Of a stretch of 15,323 bases of DNA, positions 7,443-14,029 are shown piece after piece; position 1 is the stretch's first letter, and the number at the start of each line of letters is the position of its first letter. The notes under the pieces are model-generated. The model searched no databases, was not told the DNA's origin, and saw only the letters and a program-made list of their open reading frames with translations. The DNA lies in contig CADCOV010000011.1 of the NCBI GenBank assembly GCA_902803185.1, positions 1 to 15,323 on the forward strand, in the 5' to 3' direction. The stretch is from an uncultured Eubacteriales bacterium (GTDB lineage: Bacteria > Bacillota > Clostridia > Peptostreptococcales > Anaerovoracaceae). Position numbers and translations under genes: made by a program.

Positions 7443-7773
7443 AGCCGGTCACCCCCTCGATCATGTGGACGCCGACCTCGATCACGTCGATCCGGCAGCC
7501 CCGGTACGGGACCTCCGTCCGGTCCATGTAGACGGCGGCCACATTGCGGATGTGGGCCAGCTTCCGGCGGTCGACTGCTTCGGACGGCAACCCGAAGCGG
7601 TCGCTGGACCGGGTCTTGACCTCCACGAAATGCAAGACGCCTTCCTTTTCTGCGATGATGTCGATCTCTCCGCAGCGGGCCCTGTAGCCCTGCTCCAGGA
7701 TCGTGAAGCCGGAGAGCTCGAGATAGGCGGCCGCCAGCCCTTCGCCTGCGGCGCCAAACTCTCTTCTGTTCAT
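7432..7773 (-). CDS. YraN / UPF0102 family nuclease-fold protein
   Basis: This small 113-residue protein belongs to the UPF0102 family, which has a Holliday-junction-resolvase-like (PD-(D/E)XK) fold. Its biochemical role is not settled. The signature residues are present: the N-terminal REFGAAGEGLAAAYL helix, CGEIDII (Glu36, Asp38) and FVEVKTR (Glu51, Lys53), which together form the candidate metal site. An AAGGA Shine-Dalgarno lies 7 nt before the ATG. A consensus-like promoter places the transcript start about 27 nt upstream, so this is the first gene of yraN-comM-dprA. It overlaps comM by 11 nt. The neighbourhood suggests a role in handling DNA intermediates, but that is inference. Confidence 0.93.
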   Translation of the reverse strand: MNRREFGAAGEGLAAAYLELSGFTILEQGYRARCGEIDIIAEKEGVLHFVEVKTRSSDRFGLPSEAVDRRKLAHIRNVAAVYMDRTEVPYRGCRIDVIEVGVHMIEGVTGYAR

Positions 7774-7806
7774 GAACAGTTCCTTTCCCCGGCGCGGGTC
7801 ACTTCC

Positions 7807-7835
7807 ACTGTAGCATCCTGCCCATACTCTGTCAA
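7807..7835 (-). promoter_or_regulatory. Promoter of yraN-comM-dprA
   Basis: On the minus strand, a perfect TTGACA (7835-7830) is followed by a 17-bp spacer and TACAGT (7812-7807, 4/6), with TGC directly before it as an extended -10. The predicted start is about 27 nt above the yraN ATG. It lies in the largest gene-free gap of the window, after the HAD terminator, which makes it convincing. Confidence 0.75.
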
Positions 7836-7838
7836 ATT

Positions 7839-7869
7839 CCCCAAAGAATTGATTTTTGAACGTTTGGGG
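7839..7869. repeat. Inverted repeat upstream of the yraN promoter
   Basis: CCCCAAA and TTTGGGG form perfect 7-bp arms separated by a 17-bp AT-rich centre. The repeat ends 3 bp upstream of the -35 box. Its position suits an operator or activator site for the transformation genes, or a second folding element after the HAD terminator. The regulator is unknown. Confidence 0.5.
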
Positions 7870-7874
7870 AACAT

Positions 7875-7900
7875 GAAAGGACCGCGGTCACCCGCGGCCC
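7875..7900 (-). terminator. Terminator-like hairpin after the HAD phosphatase gene
   Basis: The transcript folds as GGGCCGCGG / CCGCGGUCC, a 9-bp stem with one G-U pair capped by a GUGA (GNRA) tetraloop, then UUUC. It begins about 15 nt after the stop codon. The U-tract is short, so termination may be partial. A fresh promoter follows immediately. Confidence 0.6.
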
Positions 7901-7915
7901 TGCCCGTCTGTTTCG

Positions 7916-8737
7916 TTATAAAGCGTAGCGTTCGATCGCCGCTGCGACGCCGTCTTCCGCATTGGAGAGGGTCACCGCGTCGGCGGCCTCCTTGACGCTG
8001 TCCAGGGCGTTTCCCATGGCGACGCCCAGGCCCGCAAAGCGGATCATGGCGATGTCGTTCGGGCTGTCCCCGCAGACCATGAGCTCCTCCCGCTTCACGC
8101 CCAGCATCTCCATGAGCTGCCTCAGGCCGTTGGCCTTGCTGGCCGTGGCGGAGCCGATCTCGTTGTTGAGCCGCATGGCGGAGGTGATGGTGATGTCCGG
8201 CACCTCTCTGAGCAATGCCAGCGCCGCCTCCTTCTCCTCCAGGGTATCGTAGTTGATCACCATATCCTCGATGCGGGTCCGGTTCTCCGTCATCCAGCCG
8301 TAGATGTCATCCACCGGCGTCCTGGTGGAGCTCACGTAGGCTTTGCTCCTGTGGAAGCTCTTGCCCGCCATGATGGCGTCCCACTCCGGCCGACCGATGT
8401 AGGCGGTCCCTTCCACGAAGATCTCCGCCTGCAGGCCGTTCTCCTCCGTGATCTCCCGGAGCCGGTCGACCACGGACGGTTCCAAATAATTTTCATAAAT
8501 AGGTTTATCGTCAACAGTCCTGATGATCCGGCTTCCGTTGGCGGTCATCACGTACTCCAGACCCTCGATCTGCCAGATCTCCTTCGGCAGCGCCGACTGG
8601 GGCCTGCCGGTGGCGATGACGATGTGGATCCCCTGCCGCATCGCCGCGGCAAAAGCCTCCTTGACCCGGTCTGAGAAGTGCCCCTTCGGGTCCAGGGCCG
8701 TCCCGTCCAGATCCAATCCGATCATTTTGATCGACAT
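7916..8737 (-). CDS. Cof-type HAD-superfamily phosphatase
   Basis: This is a haloacid-dehalogenase superfamily hydrolase of the Cof (IIB-cap) type, likely a cytosolic sugar-phosphate or nucleotide phosphatase. The physiological substrate cannot be deduced. The 273-residue protein shows motif I DLDGT (nucleophile Asp9, acid Asp11), motif II ATGRP (Thr43), the motif III lysine in SKANGLRQL (about 201) and motif IV CGDSPNDIAM (about 222-231). The frame is open further upstream to 8848, but that extension is unlike the family. The ATG at 8737 shares one base with the stop of the upstream hydrolase (TAATG) and has GGAGGAGGAAAG before it, so I use it. A terminator-like hairpin follows the stop. A short AT-rich island lies inside the gene near 8484-8514. 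Confidence 0.92.
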   Translation of the reverse strand: MSIKMIGLDLDGTALDPKGHFSDRVKEAFAAAMRQGIHIVIATGRPQSALPKEIWQIEGLEYVMTANGSRIIRTVDDKPIYENYLEPSVVDRLREITEENGLQAEIFVEGTAYIGRPEWDAIMAGKSFHRSKAYVSSTRTPVDDIYGWMTENRTRIEDMVINYDTLEEKEAALALLREVPDITITSAMRLNNEIGSATASKANGLRQLMEMLGVKREELMVCGDSPNDIAMIRFAGLGVAMGNALDSVKEAADAVTLSNAEDGVAAAIERYAL

Positions 8738-9342
8738 TACCTCTTTCCTCCTCCCGCGATCGCGAGATACTCCGTGTTCCAGATCCTTACCTTCTTCATC
8801 GTGCAGCCGTTGTCGTGGCCCGGGTAGATCGTGATATCGTTCGGCCATCCGGCGATGATCTCCCGGATGGTCCGCTCCATGTCCGCCTCGCTTCCACCCT
8901 CCAGGTCCGTCCGGCCCAGGTCGGTGTCGAAGAGCGTGTCGCCGGTGAAGCAGACCCTGCTCTTCTCGGCCATGACGCAGATCGAGCCCCTGGTGTGGCC
9001 CGGCGTGTGGACGATGAGGAGCGGTTCCTCCTCCAGCATCAAAACATCCCCGTCCGTCACCGGCACCGTCGCACCGCGGTAGCGGGCGCCGTCCTCCGGG
9101 TGCATGTAGACCGGGCAGTCAAAGCGATCCTGCAGCGTGGGCACCGCCCCCACGTGATCGTGGTGGTCGTGGGTCGCGATGATGCCTTTGACCGTGAGCT
9201 GCTGCTCCTCCACGAAGTCGATGAAGACCTTCGGCACGTAGCCGGGATCGATGACCATGCAGTCGCCGCCCGCCCTGTGGTACAGCACGTAGCCGTTGCT
9301 CTCCAGGGAACCCCCGATGAATCTTTTGATCTTCAATGCCAT
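8737..9342 (-). CDS. Metallo-beta-lactamase-fold hydrolase (glyoxalase II-like)
   Basis: This 201-residue cytosolic protein of the metallo-beta-lactamase superfamily belongs to the small hydroxyacylglutathione-hydrolase-like group common in anaerobes. It carries the complete dinuclear metal set: THDHHDH (57-63), TPGHT (His116), GDTLF (Asp135) and YPGHD (His176). It lacks the longer C-terminal domain of true glyoxalase II, so the substrate (thioester, lactoyl adduct or other) is open. The ATG at 9342 has only a weak purine-rich Shine-Dalgarno (GAGAAGAT). The gene begins 18 nt after the intrinsic terminator of the S1 gene with no obvious promoter, so it may depend on read-through. It is translationally coupled to the HAD gene downstream. 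Confidence 0.93.
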   Translation of the reverse strand: MALKIKRFIGGSLESNGYVLYHRAGGDCMVIDPGYVPKVFIDFVEEQQLTVKGIIATHDHHDHVGAVPTLQDRFDCPVYMHPEDGARYRGATVPVTDGDVLMLEEEPLLIVHTPGHTRGSICVMAEKSRVCFTGDTLFDTDLGRTDLEGGSEADMERTIREIIAGWPNDITIYPGHDNGCTMKKVRIWNTEYLAIAGGGKR

Positions 9343-9360
9343 ATCTTCTCAGCCCTTCAA

Positions 9361-9392
9361 GAAAAACGCAGGAAGCGTAGGCCTCCTGCGTT
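9361..9392 (-). terminator. Intrinsic terminator after the IspH-S1 gene
   Basis: A perfect 9-bp stem, AACGCAGGA / TCCTGCGTT, with a 10-nt loop is followed on the minus strand by a T-rich run (TTTTTC with the stem end). It starts 24 nt after the S1 stop codon and ends 18 nt before the next ATG. Confidence 0.8.
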
Positions 9393-9416
9393 CTGTTACC
9401 ATATCTGCCGATGTGA

Positions 9417-11360
9417 TTACTCGGTGACTTCTTCCGCTGCCGGAGCATCCTCTTCGGTCGCCGCCTTGATGGAGAGGCTGATTCTCTTTCTCTCGGTGTC
9501 GATGTCGAGGATCTTGGTCTTGACTTCCTGGCCGATGGACAGTTCGTCCGCGATGTTGGCCACTCTCTTGTGGGCGACCTCGGAGATGTGGACGAGTCCG
9601 TCGAGACCAGGCTCGAGCTCTACGAAGGCGCCGTATTCCTTGATCTGGACGACCTTGCCGGAGACGATGGAGCCGACCTCATACTTCTCGTTGATGACGG
9701 ACCACGGTTCCGGAGTGATCTGCTTGAGACCAAGGGAGATCTTGCCCTTCTCCTGGTTCATGGAGAGGACCTTGACCTTGATGATGTCGCCGATGGAGAG
9801 GACTTCCTGCGGGTGCTTCAGCTTGCCCCAGGAGATCTCGGAGATGTGCAGGAGACCGTCGATGCCGCCGATGTCAACAAAGGCGCCGTAGTCGGTGAAT
9901 CTCATGACCTTGCCCTCGACGATGTCGCCGACGGACAGGTTCTCCCAGATACCCTCGATCTGCTTCTGCTTCTCCTCGAGGAGAACGGTCTTGTGAGAGA
10001 AGACGGCTCTGTTTCTCTTCTCGTCCACTCTGGTGACCTTCACGTCGAATGTCTGGCCGATGAATTCGTCCGCGTTCTCGACATACTTGTCGGAGAGCTG
10101 GGACATCGGAATGAAACCGGTGACTTCCTTGTACGCAGCAATGACGCCACCGTTTACTGCTCTTAAGACCTTGACAGTTATAACCGATTTGTTTTCATGA
10201 GCTTCTTTGATCTCTGTCCAGTGCTTGCTGATCTCTAACTTCTTAGTGGACAGCAGGATGTTTCCGTCACCGTCATCGGTCTTGACGACCTTTGCCTGGA
10301 TCTCGTCGCCCGGCTGAAATACATCAGTCAGTTTCTTTCCTTCCTCAAGAGTCACTTCATCCAATGGGAGAACGCCGTCCTTCTTGCAGCCAAGGTTGAC
10401 GATGACTTCCTTCTCGAAGACCTGGTCTACCTTGCCCTCTGCGATCTCGCCTGCTCTCGGCAGTCTGAGGGACGCGTCGATCTCATCCATGAAATCCGCC
10501 ATAGTGGTTTTTTCGTTGATAGTTTCGCTCATGTTGGCTATAACCTCCTTAATTACGCTTTCGGGTGTCGAGGCACCCGCCGCAACTCCTATTTTATTAT
10601 ATTTTTCAAGTTCTTTCAATGGCAAATCTCGAATATTTTCTCCAAAAAATGCCTTTTCACAATGTTTTTTTGCGATCTCGTAGAGCTTGTGGGAGTTGGA
10701 GGAATGCCTGCCGCCCAGGATGATCATGGCGTCCACCCGCTTCGCCAGCTCCGCACAGCTGTCCTGTCTGAGCCTCGTCGCGTTGCAGATGGTGTTGTGG
10801 ATCTCCAGTTCGGCCCCCTTCTCCTCCAGGACCTTCGTGATCTCCTCCAGGAGCTCCTTGCGGATCGTCGTCTGGCAGACGAGGAAATAGGCGCCCGGCG
10901 GGACCGCTTCCGCCTCCTCCCGGCTGTTCACGATGACCGCCTTCTCCCCGCACCAGCCGTTGGTGGCGATGACCTCCTGGTGGGCGGCGTCGCCGACGAT
11001 GATGATGCGCTTGCCCGCTTCGTCCGCCTCCCTGACCAGCTCGTGGATGCGCTTCACGAAGGGACAGGTGGCGTCCACCAGGCGGATGTCCCTGCCTGCC
11101 AGCCGGTCAAAAAAGCTCTTCGGCTCCCCGTGGGACCTTATGATCAGCGTGTCCCCGTCCTCCGCCGCGAGGGGATCCTCCAGGATCCCGCAGCCCCTGC
11201 GGGCGAGATAGTCCGTCACGTCCCGGTTGTGGATCAGCGGCCCGCAGGTGTAGATCTTTCCGGACCTTCCCTGCTGCGCCTCGATCTCCTCCTCCGTGAT
11301 CTCCAGCGCCTTGCGGACGCCGAAGCAGAACCCCGAATTCTCCGCTCTAATGATCTCCAT
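9417..11360 (-). CDS. ispH-rpsA: Fused IspH (HMBPP reductase) and 30S ribosomal protein S1
   Basis: The N-terminal ~275 residues are IspH, the [4Fe-4S] enzyme that makes isopentenyl and dimethylallyl diphosphate in the last step of the MEP pathway. Cluster ligands are Cys12, Cys99 and Cys192, with substrate residues His44, His77, His127 and Glu129 and the SSNSHKL loop (220-226). Residues ~277-647 are S1 with four S1/OB repeats, starting near 304, 390, 475 and 562. The last two, containing YGAFVDIGGIDGLLHISE and YGAFVELEPGLDGLVHISE, are the most canonical. The fusion is a known clostridial arrangement and is uninterrupted here. AGAGGAATTGAGGAAG precedes the ATG, which overlaps rarA by 14 nt. 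An internal Shine-Dalgarno, ATG (Met277) and promoter-like element at the junction suggest that S1 may also be made separately. An intrinsic terminator follows. Confidence 0.97.
   Translation of the reverse strand: MEIIRAENSGFCFGVRKALEITEEEIEAQQGRSGKIYTCGPLIHNRDVTDYLARRGCGILEDPLAAEDGDTLIIRSHGEPKSFFDRLAGRDIRLVDATCPFVKRIHELVREADEAGKRIIIVGDAAHQEVIATNGWCGEKAVIVNSREEAEAVPPGAYFLVCQTTIRKELLEEITKVLEEKGAELEIHNTICNATRLRQDSCAELAKRVDAMIILGGRHSSNSHKLYEIAKKHCEKAFFGENIRDLPLKELEKYNKIGVAAGASTPESVIKEVIANMSETINEKTTMADFMDEIDASLRLPRAGEIAEGKVDQVFEKEVIVNLGCKKDGVLPLDEVTLEEGKKLTDVFQPGDEIQAKVVKTDDGDGNILLSTKKLEISKHWTEIKEAHENKSVITVKVLRAVNGGVIAAYKEVTGFIPMSQLSDKYVENADEFIGQTFDVKVTRVDEKRNRAVFSHKTVLLEEKQKQIEGIWENLSVGDIVEGKVMRFTDYGAFVDIGGIDGLLHISEISWGKLKHPQEVLSIGDIIKVKVLSMNQEKGKISLGLKQITPEPWSVINEKYEVGSIVSGKVVQIKEYGAFVELEPGLDGLVHISEVAHKRVANIADELSIGQEVKTKILDIDTERKRISLSIKAATEEDAPAAEEVTE
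10530..10550 (-). promoter_or_regulatory. Internal Shine-Dalgarno and ATG for a stand-alone S1 protein
   Basis: Within the fused gene, AAGGAGGTT (10550-10542) lies 11 nt upstream of an in-frame ATG (10532, Met277 of the fusion). The ATG sits exactly at the IspH/S1 boundary. Initiation here would give a 371-residue S1 with all four S1 repeats, close to the size of free S1 in Firmicutes. The match to the anti-Shine-Dalgarno is stronger than at the fusion's own start. Confidence 0.65.
10562..10579 (-). promoter_or_regulatory. Small hairpin between the internal promoter and the S1 start
   Basis: CGGGTG and CACCCG form a perfect 6-bp stem with a 6-nt loop. It would lie in the leader of a transcript from the internal promoter, just above the Shine-Dalgarno. 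The same bases encode the conserved IspH AGASTPE region, so the pairing may be coincidental. Confidence 0.35.
10596..10625 (-). promoter_or_regulatory. Candidate internal promoter for S1 inside ispH
   Basis: On the minus strand, TTGCCA (10625-10620, 5/6) is followed by an 18-bp spacer and a perfect TATAAT (10601-10596), all inside the ispH part of the fusion. It occupies an AT-rich island using codons such as AAT, ATA and TTT that are rare elsewhere in the window. The predicted start is about 57 nt above the internal S1 ATG. Confidence 0.55.
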
Positions 11361-12630
11361 ACTTCTTCCTCAATTCCTCTAAAAACTTGCGGAACCCCGC
11401 CTCCGAGCCGTTCCCCGTCGGTTCGTAATACCGGACGCCCTCCCGGTAGAGATTGTCCGGCAGATACTGCTGTTTGATATAGAACCCGTGATCCGGCGGA
11501 TAGAGATACGTGAGGCCGATGCCCCGGTCCGCCGCACCGCTGTAGTGGCTGTCCTTGATGGCCGCCGGGATGTCGTCGATCTGCTTCTCCCTGATGTCCC
11601 GGGAGGCTCTCTCGTAGGCCACGGCCACCCGGTTCGACTTCGGCGAGGACGCCAGAAGGATCACCGCCTCGCTGAGGTTCAGGACCGCCTCCGGATAGCC
11701 CACCATCAAAGCCGCGCTGACGCAGGATTGGACGATGGAGATCGCCGACGGGTACGCCAGGCCGATGTCCTCGCTGGCGATGACCATGAGCCGCCGCCCG
11801 ATCATCTGGATGTCCGCGCCGCCGTCCACCAGCCTTGCAAGGTAGTGGATCGCCGCGTCCGGATCGCTGCCCCGTATGGATTTTTGGAGGGCGGAGAGCA
11901 GGTCGTAGCGGTCGTCTCCCCGGTCGTAGAAGCCGATCTTCCGCTGCATGGCCTCCGCCACCAGCTCCTTGGTGATCGTGCCCGGAAGCGTGAGGTTGGA
12001 GACGATGAAGCCCAAGGTGTCCAGCGCCACCCTGGCATCGCCGTTCGAGAGCTCCGCCAGCAGGTCGAGCGGCTCCTCCCCGCAGGTGATGTCGAGGCCC
12101 GCCAGCCCCTTCTTCTCGTCCTTCAGCGCACGCCAAAGAAGCGTCATGATATCCTCTTTCTCAAGACGCTTGAACTCGTAGATATTCCTGACCCGGCTGA
12201 GGACCGCATTGTTCACCGCGAAATACGGATTCTCCGTGGTGCTGCCGATGAACCGGAGCACGCCCTCCTCCAGCGCCTTCAACAGGGAGTCCTGCTGGAG
12301 CTTGTTCCAGCGGTGGAACTCGTCGATGTAAACGTAGGTGGAGCGGTTCTCCAGCCCGTAGTACCGCAGCCTGGCCTGTTCGATCAGTTCCTTCAGTTCC
12401 TTGGTACCGGTGGTCGACGCGTTGATCTCCGTGAAGGTACCGTCCATGGCGTTCGCGATGATGCGGGCCAGGGTCGTCTTCCCGGTCCCGGAAGGGCCGA
12501 AGAAGATGGCGGAATCGAAGGTCTTGTTCCGGATCGCGTTGTACAGCAGCGACCCCTTGTACATGAAGTGCTTCTGCCCGACGAACTCGTCTAAGGTCGT
12601 CGGCCGCATACGCGTGGAAAGTGGGATCAT
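11347..12630 (-). CDS. rarA: Replication-associated recombination AAA+ ATPase RarA (MgsA)
   Basis: RarA is a clamp-loader-like AAA+ ATPase that acts at stalled replication forks and single-stranded gaps. The 427-residue protein has Walker A GPSGTGKTT (45-53), Walker B VYIDEFHRWNK (100-110), sensor-1 GSTTENP (129-135) and the SRVR arginine finger (145-148). The RarA-specific C-terminal tetramerisation region carries RKIGFYDRGDDRYDLLSA and IRGSDPDAAIHYLARL, then ASEDIGLA and LYPPDHG. The ATG at 12630 has AAAGG 6 nt upstream and AT-rich promoter-like sequence above it. It overlaps the IspH-S1 start by 14 nt, so the two are probably cotranscribed. The annotation is firm. Confidence 0.97.
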   Translation of the reverse strand: MIPLSTRMRPTTLDEFVGQKHFMYKGSLLYNAIRNKTFDSAIFFGPSGTGKTTLARIIANAMDGTFTEINASTTGTKELKELIEQARLRYYGLENRSTYVYIDEFHRWNKLQQDSLLKALEEGVLRFIGSTTENPYFAVNNAVLSRVRNIYEFKRLEKEDIMTLLWRALKDEKKGLAGLDITCGEEPLDLLAELSNGDARVALDTLGFIVSNLTLPGTITKELVAEAMQRKIGFYDRGDDRYDLLSALQKSIRGSDPDAAIHYLARLVDGGADIQMIGRRLMVIASEDIGLAYPSAISIVQSCVSAALMVGYPEAVLNLSEAVILLASSPKSNRVAVAYERASRDIREKQIDDIPAAIKDSHYSGAADRGIGLTYLYPPDHGFYIKQQYLPDNLYREGVRYYEPTGNGSEAGFRKFLEELRKKYGDH

Positions 12631-12667
12631 AGAAGGCCTTTCTTCAATGGAAAAATATTATCTCAAT

Positions 12668-12696
12668 ATATTATCCTATACGAAATCCCTCTTCAA
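12668..12696 (-). promoter_or_regulatory. Candidate promoter of rarA-ispH-rpsA
   Basis: On the minus strand, TTGAAG (12696-12691), a 17-bp spacer and TAATAT (12673-12668) are each 4/6 matches. An overlapping alternative is TTGATT (12701-12696), 17 bp, TAGGAT (12678-12673). Two copies of GATAATAT, 13 bp apart, lie at 12675-12668 and 12662-12655. The block is sharply AT-rich compared with both flanking genes. No strong terminator separates it from the upstream gene. Confidence 0.4.
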
Positions 12697-13263
12697 ATCA
12701 ACCCGTTCTTCCCCGGCGCGCCTCTTCATCCTCGCGACCGAAAGCAGCGCCGTATCGATCCCGCCCCTGCGGCTCCGAAGGAGCGAAGCGATCTTCCTGA
12801 GGTCCTCCGCCGCCTCCGGGTCGCACCGGCCGGAGAGCTCCTCCCTAAGCCCATCCAGGGCGATCCCCGCCTCCTCCGCGAGATCCACCGCCGGATAGGT
12901 GCGGTCCCTCCCGGAGGGCAGAAACAGGCAGCGCACCCGCTCCTCCCGTTCGCTGAAGCAGACCGTCCCCGCCGTCAGTCGGTAATCTCCCGGGAAGAGA
13001 TAGCAGTTCGCCGCCTCCCTGATCCCGGTCAGGATCCCCGTGAGCAGCAGGTGGCAGAGCTTCCCGCCGATCCGCTCCCGCGCCTCCAGGGGCGTATAGC
13101 CCGTCCTGTCCGCGCTGCAGGCCCGCACCACCGGCTTTCCTTCTCTGACCGAGGTCAGGAAGGTGACCGGAAGGAAGAAGCCGCACAGGCTCCGGCTCAG
13201 GATCTCCCGCTGGTAGTCTTTGAACTTCAGCCCATCATCGGGCAGCGTCACGATATCCTTCAT
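12676..13263 (-). CDS. DUF6382-like cytosolic protein of a Tad-type locus
   Basis: This 195-residue protein begins MKDIVTLPDDGLKFKDYQ. The frame runs open to 13416, but the upstream part is only a shadow of the TadE-like gene. The ATG at 13263 follows that gene's TGA by one base and has GGAGG 5 nt upstream. The pattern FFLPVTFL, a short conserved helix region, NCYLFPGDYRLTAGTVCF and RVRCLFLPSG resembles DUF6382, a domain often found N-terminal to FHA domains beside clostridial pilus genes. No FHA domain or membrane segment is present. The C-terminal ~65 residues are charged and helical. The assignment rests on pattern memory and is moderate; the position at the end of the envelope cluster supports it. 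Function unknown. Confidence 0.8.
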   Translation of the reverse strand: MKDIVTLPDDGLKFKDYQREILSRSLCGFFLPVTFLTSVREGKPVVRACSADRTGYTPLEARERIGGKLCHLLLTGILTGIREAANCYLFPGDYRLTAGTVCFSEREERVRCLFLPSGRDRTYPAVDLAEEAGIALDGLREELSGRCDPEAAEDLRKIASLLRSRRGGIDTALLSVARMKRRAGEERVDLKRDFV

Positions 13264-13264
13264 C

Positions 13265-14029
13265 TCATCCTCCGCAGGTGCCGCAGGGCGTGTACCCCTT
13301 CCGGATCGCATCCTCCCGCTCCATGACGATATAGAACTTATCCACCTGTGGACAGGTGCCCACGTGGTAGACCTCCCCGTCCGTGTAGAAACAGTAGACC
13401 ATGTCCCCGATGGCACAGGCCTCGCTGTTACAGATGGTGCAGGGCCGAAACCGCCTTCGCAGCGCCGCCGTGAGGTAGGTCCTCTCGCTGGCCGGGTTCA
13501 GGAACGGGCAGCTCCTGCAGTGGTAGCGCTCCCCCCTTGCCGGGAACACGTAGACCGGATCGCTCTCCTCATTGCGCGAAAAGGCGTCCGGATCTCCGTC
13601 TCCGCCGTAGACCGCGCCGGTGAAGGCCCGGGACCTCACGTTCCCGTCGAAGACGATCCTCGAGATCCTTCCCATCGGGTTCCCGCTTCCCGAGATGCCC
13701 CGGAAGGAGACCGAGATCAGGTCCTCCTCTCCGTCCGCGCTGTGCAGATACTGGAACCGCCTGATGTAGACCGCATCGAAGGCAGACTCCTGCTGCAGGC
13801 GGACGAACATGGCGATCTCCTCCGCGGGCCTGCTCTGCACGAAGGCCGCCCTGAGATCCGCTCCCTTGAGCTGGTCCGCAGCCGCGAACACCTCCGCCTC
13901 CGCCGCCGCGATGGCCGGGATGATGGAGAGGAGCAGCATGAGGCCGATCAAAAACGCCGGGAACAGGATCGACGTCTCCACGATATAGGAGCCCCTCTTC
14001 GAGCCCCTGCCTCCTCTGCTGTCACTCAT
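13265..14029 (-). CDS. TadE-like pseudopilin with two C-terminal Cys/His (CxxC) modules
   Basis: This 254-residue protein has a basic N-terminus, then RGSYIVETSILFPAFLIGL and one hydrophobic segment (about 19-42). Gly13 followed by Glu18 gives the G-x4-E pattern expected for prepilin-peptidase processing, as in TadE/TadF pseudopilins. Two repeats lie at the C-terminus. Module 1 runs 159-200 (VY..., YHCRSCP, ... PCTIC) and module 2 runs 211-252 (VY..., YHVGTCP, ... GYTPCGTC). This YHxxxC...PCxxC arrangement resembles the small metal-binding repeat at the end of some extracellular nucleases and the Ada zinc site, so metal binding outside the membrane is plausible but unproven. The gene overlaps the DUF5702 gene by 8 nt and has GAGG 7 nt before the ATG. 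The pilin-like N-terminus is clear. The module function is inference. Confidence 0.85.
   Translation of the reverse strand: MSDSRGGRGSKRGSYIVETSILFPAFLIGLMLLLSIIPAIAAAEAEVFAAADQLKGADLRAAFVQSRPAEEIAMFVRLQQESAFDAVYIRRFQYLHSADGEEDLISVSFRGISGSGNPMGRISRIVFDGNVRSRAFTGAVYGGDGDPDAFSRNEESDPVYVFPARGERYHCRSCPFLNPASERTYLTAALRRRFRPCTICNSEACAIGDMVYCFYTDGEVYHVGTCPQVDKFYIVMEREDAIRKGYTPCGTCGG

Noticed and set aside
5155..7619. Long plus-strand frames opposite dprA, comM and yraN
   Set aside because: They are Arg/Pro/Gly-rich shadows of firmly identified minus-strand genes, with no recognisable domains.
8738..8848. A 37-residue N-terminal extension of the HAD phosphatase
   Set aside because: It overlaps the 3' end of the upstream hydrolase, has no family similarity, and the DLDGT motif sits at the usual distance from the internal ATG at 8737.
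13264..13416. A 51-residue N-terminal extension of the DUF6382-like protein
   Set aside because: It reads the TadE-like gene in another frame, giving Ser/Arg/Trp-rich sequence; the ATG at 13263 has a good Shine-Dalgarno and a tight junction.
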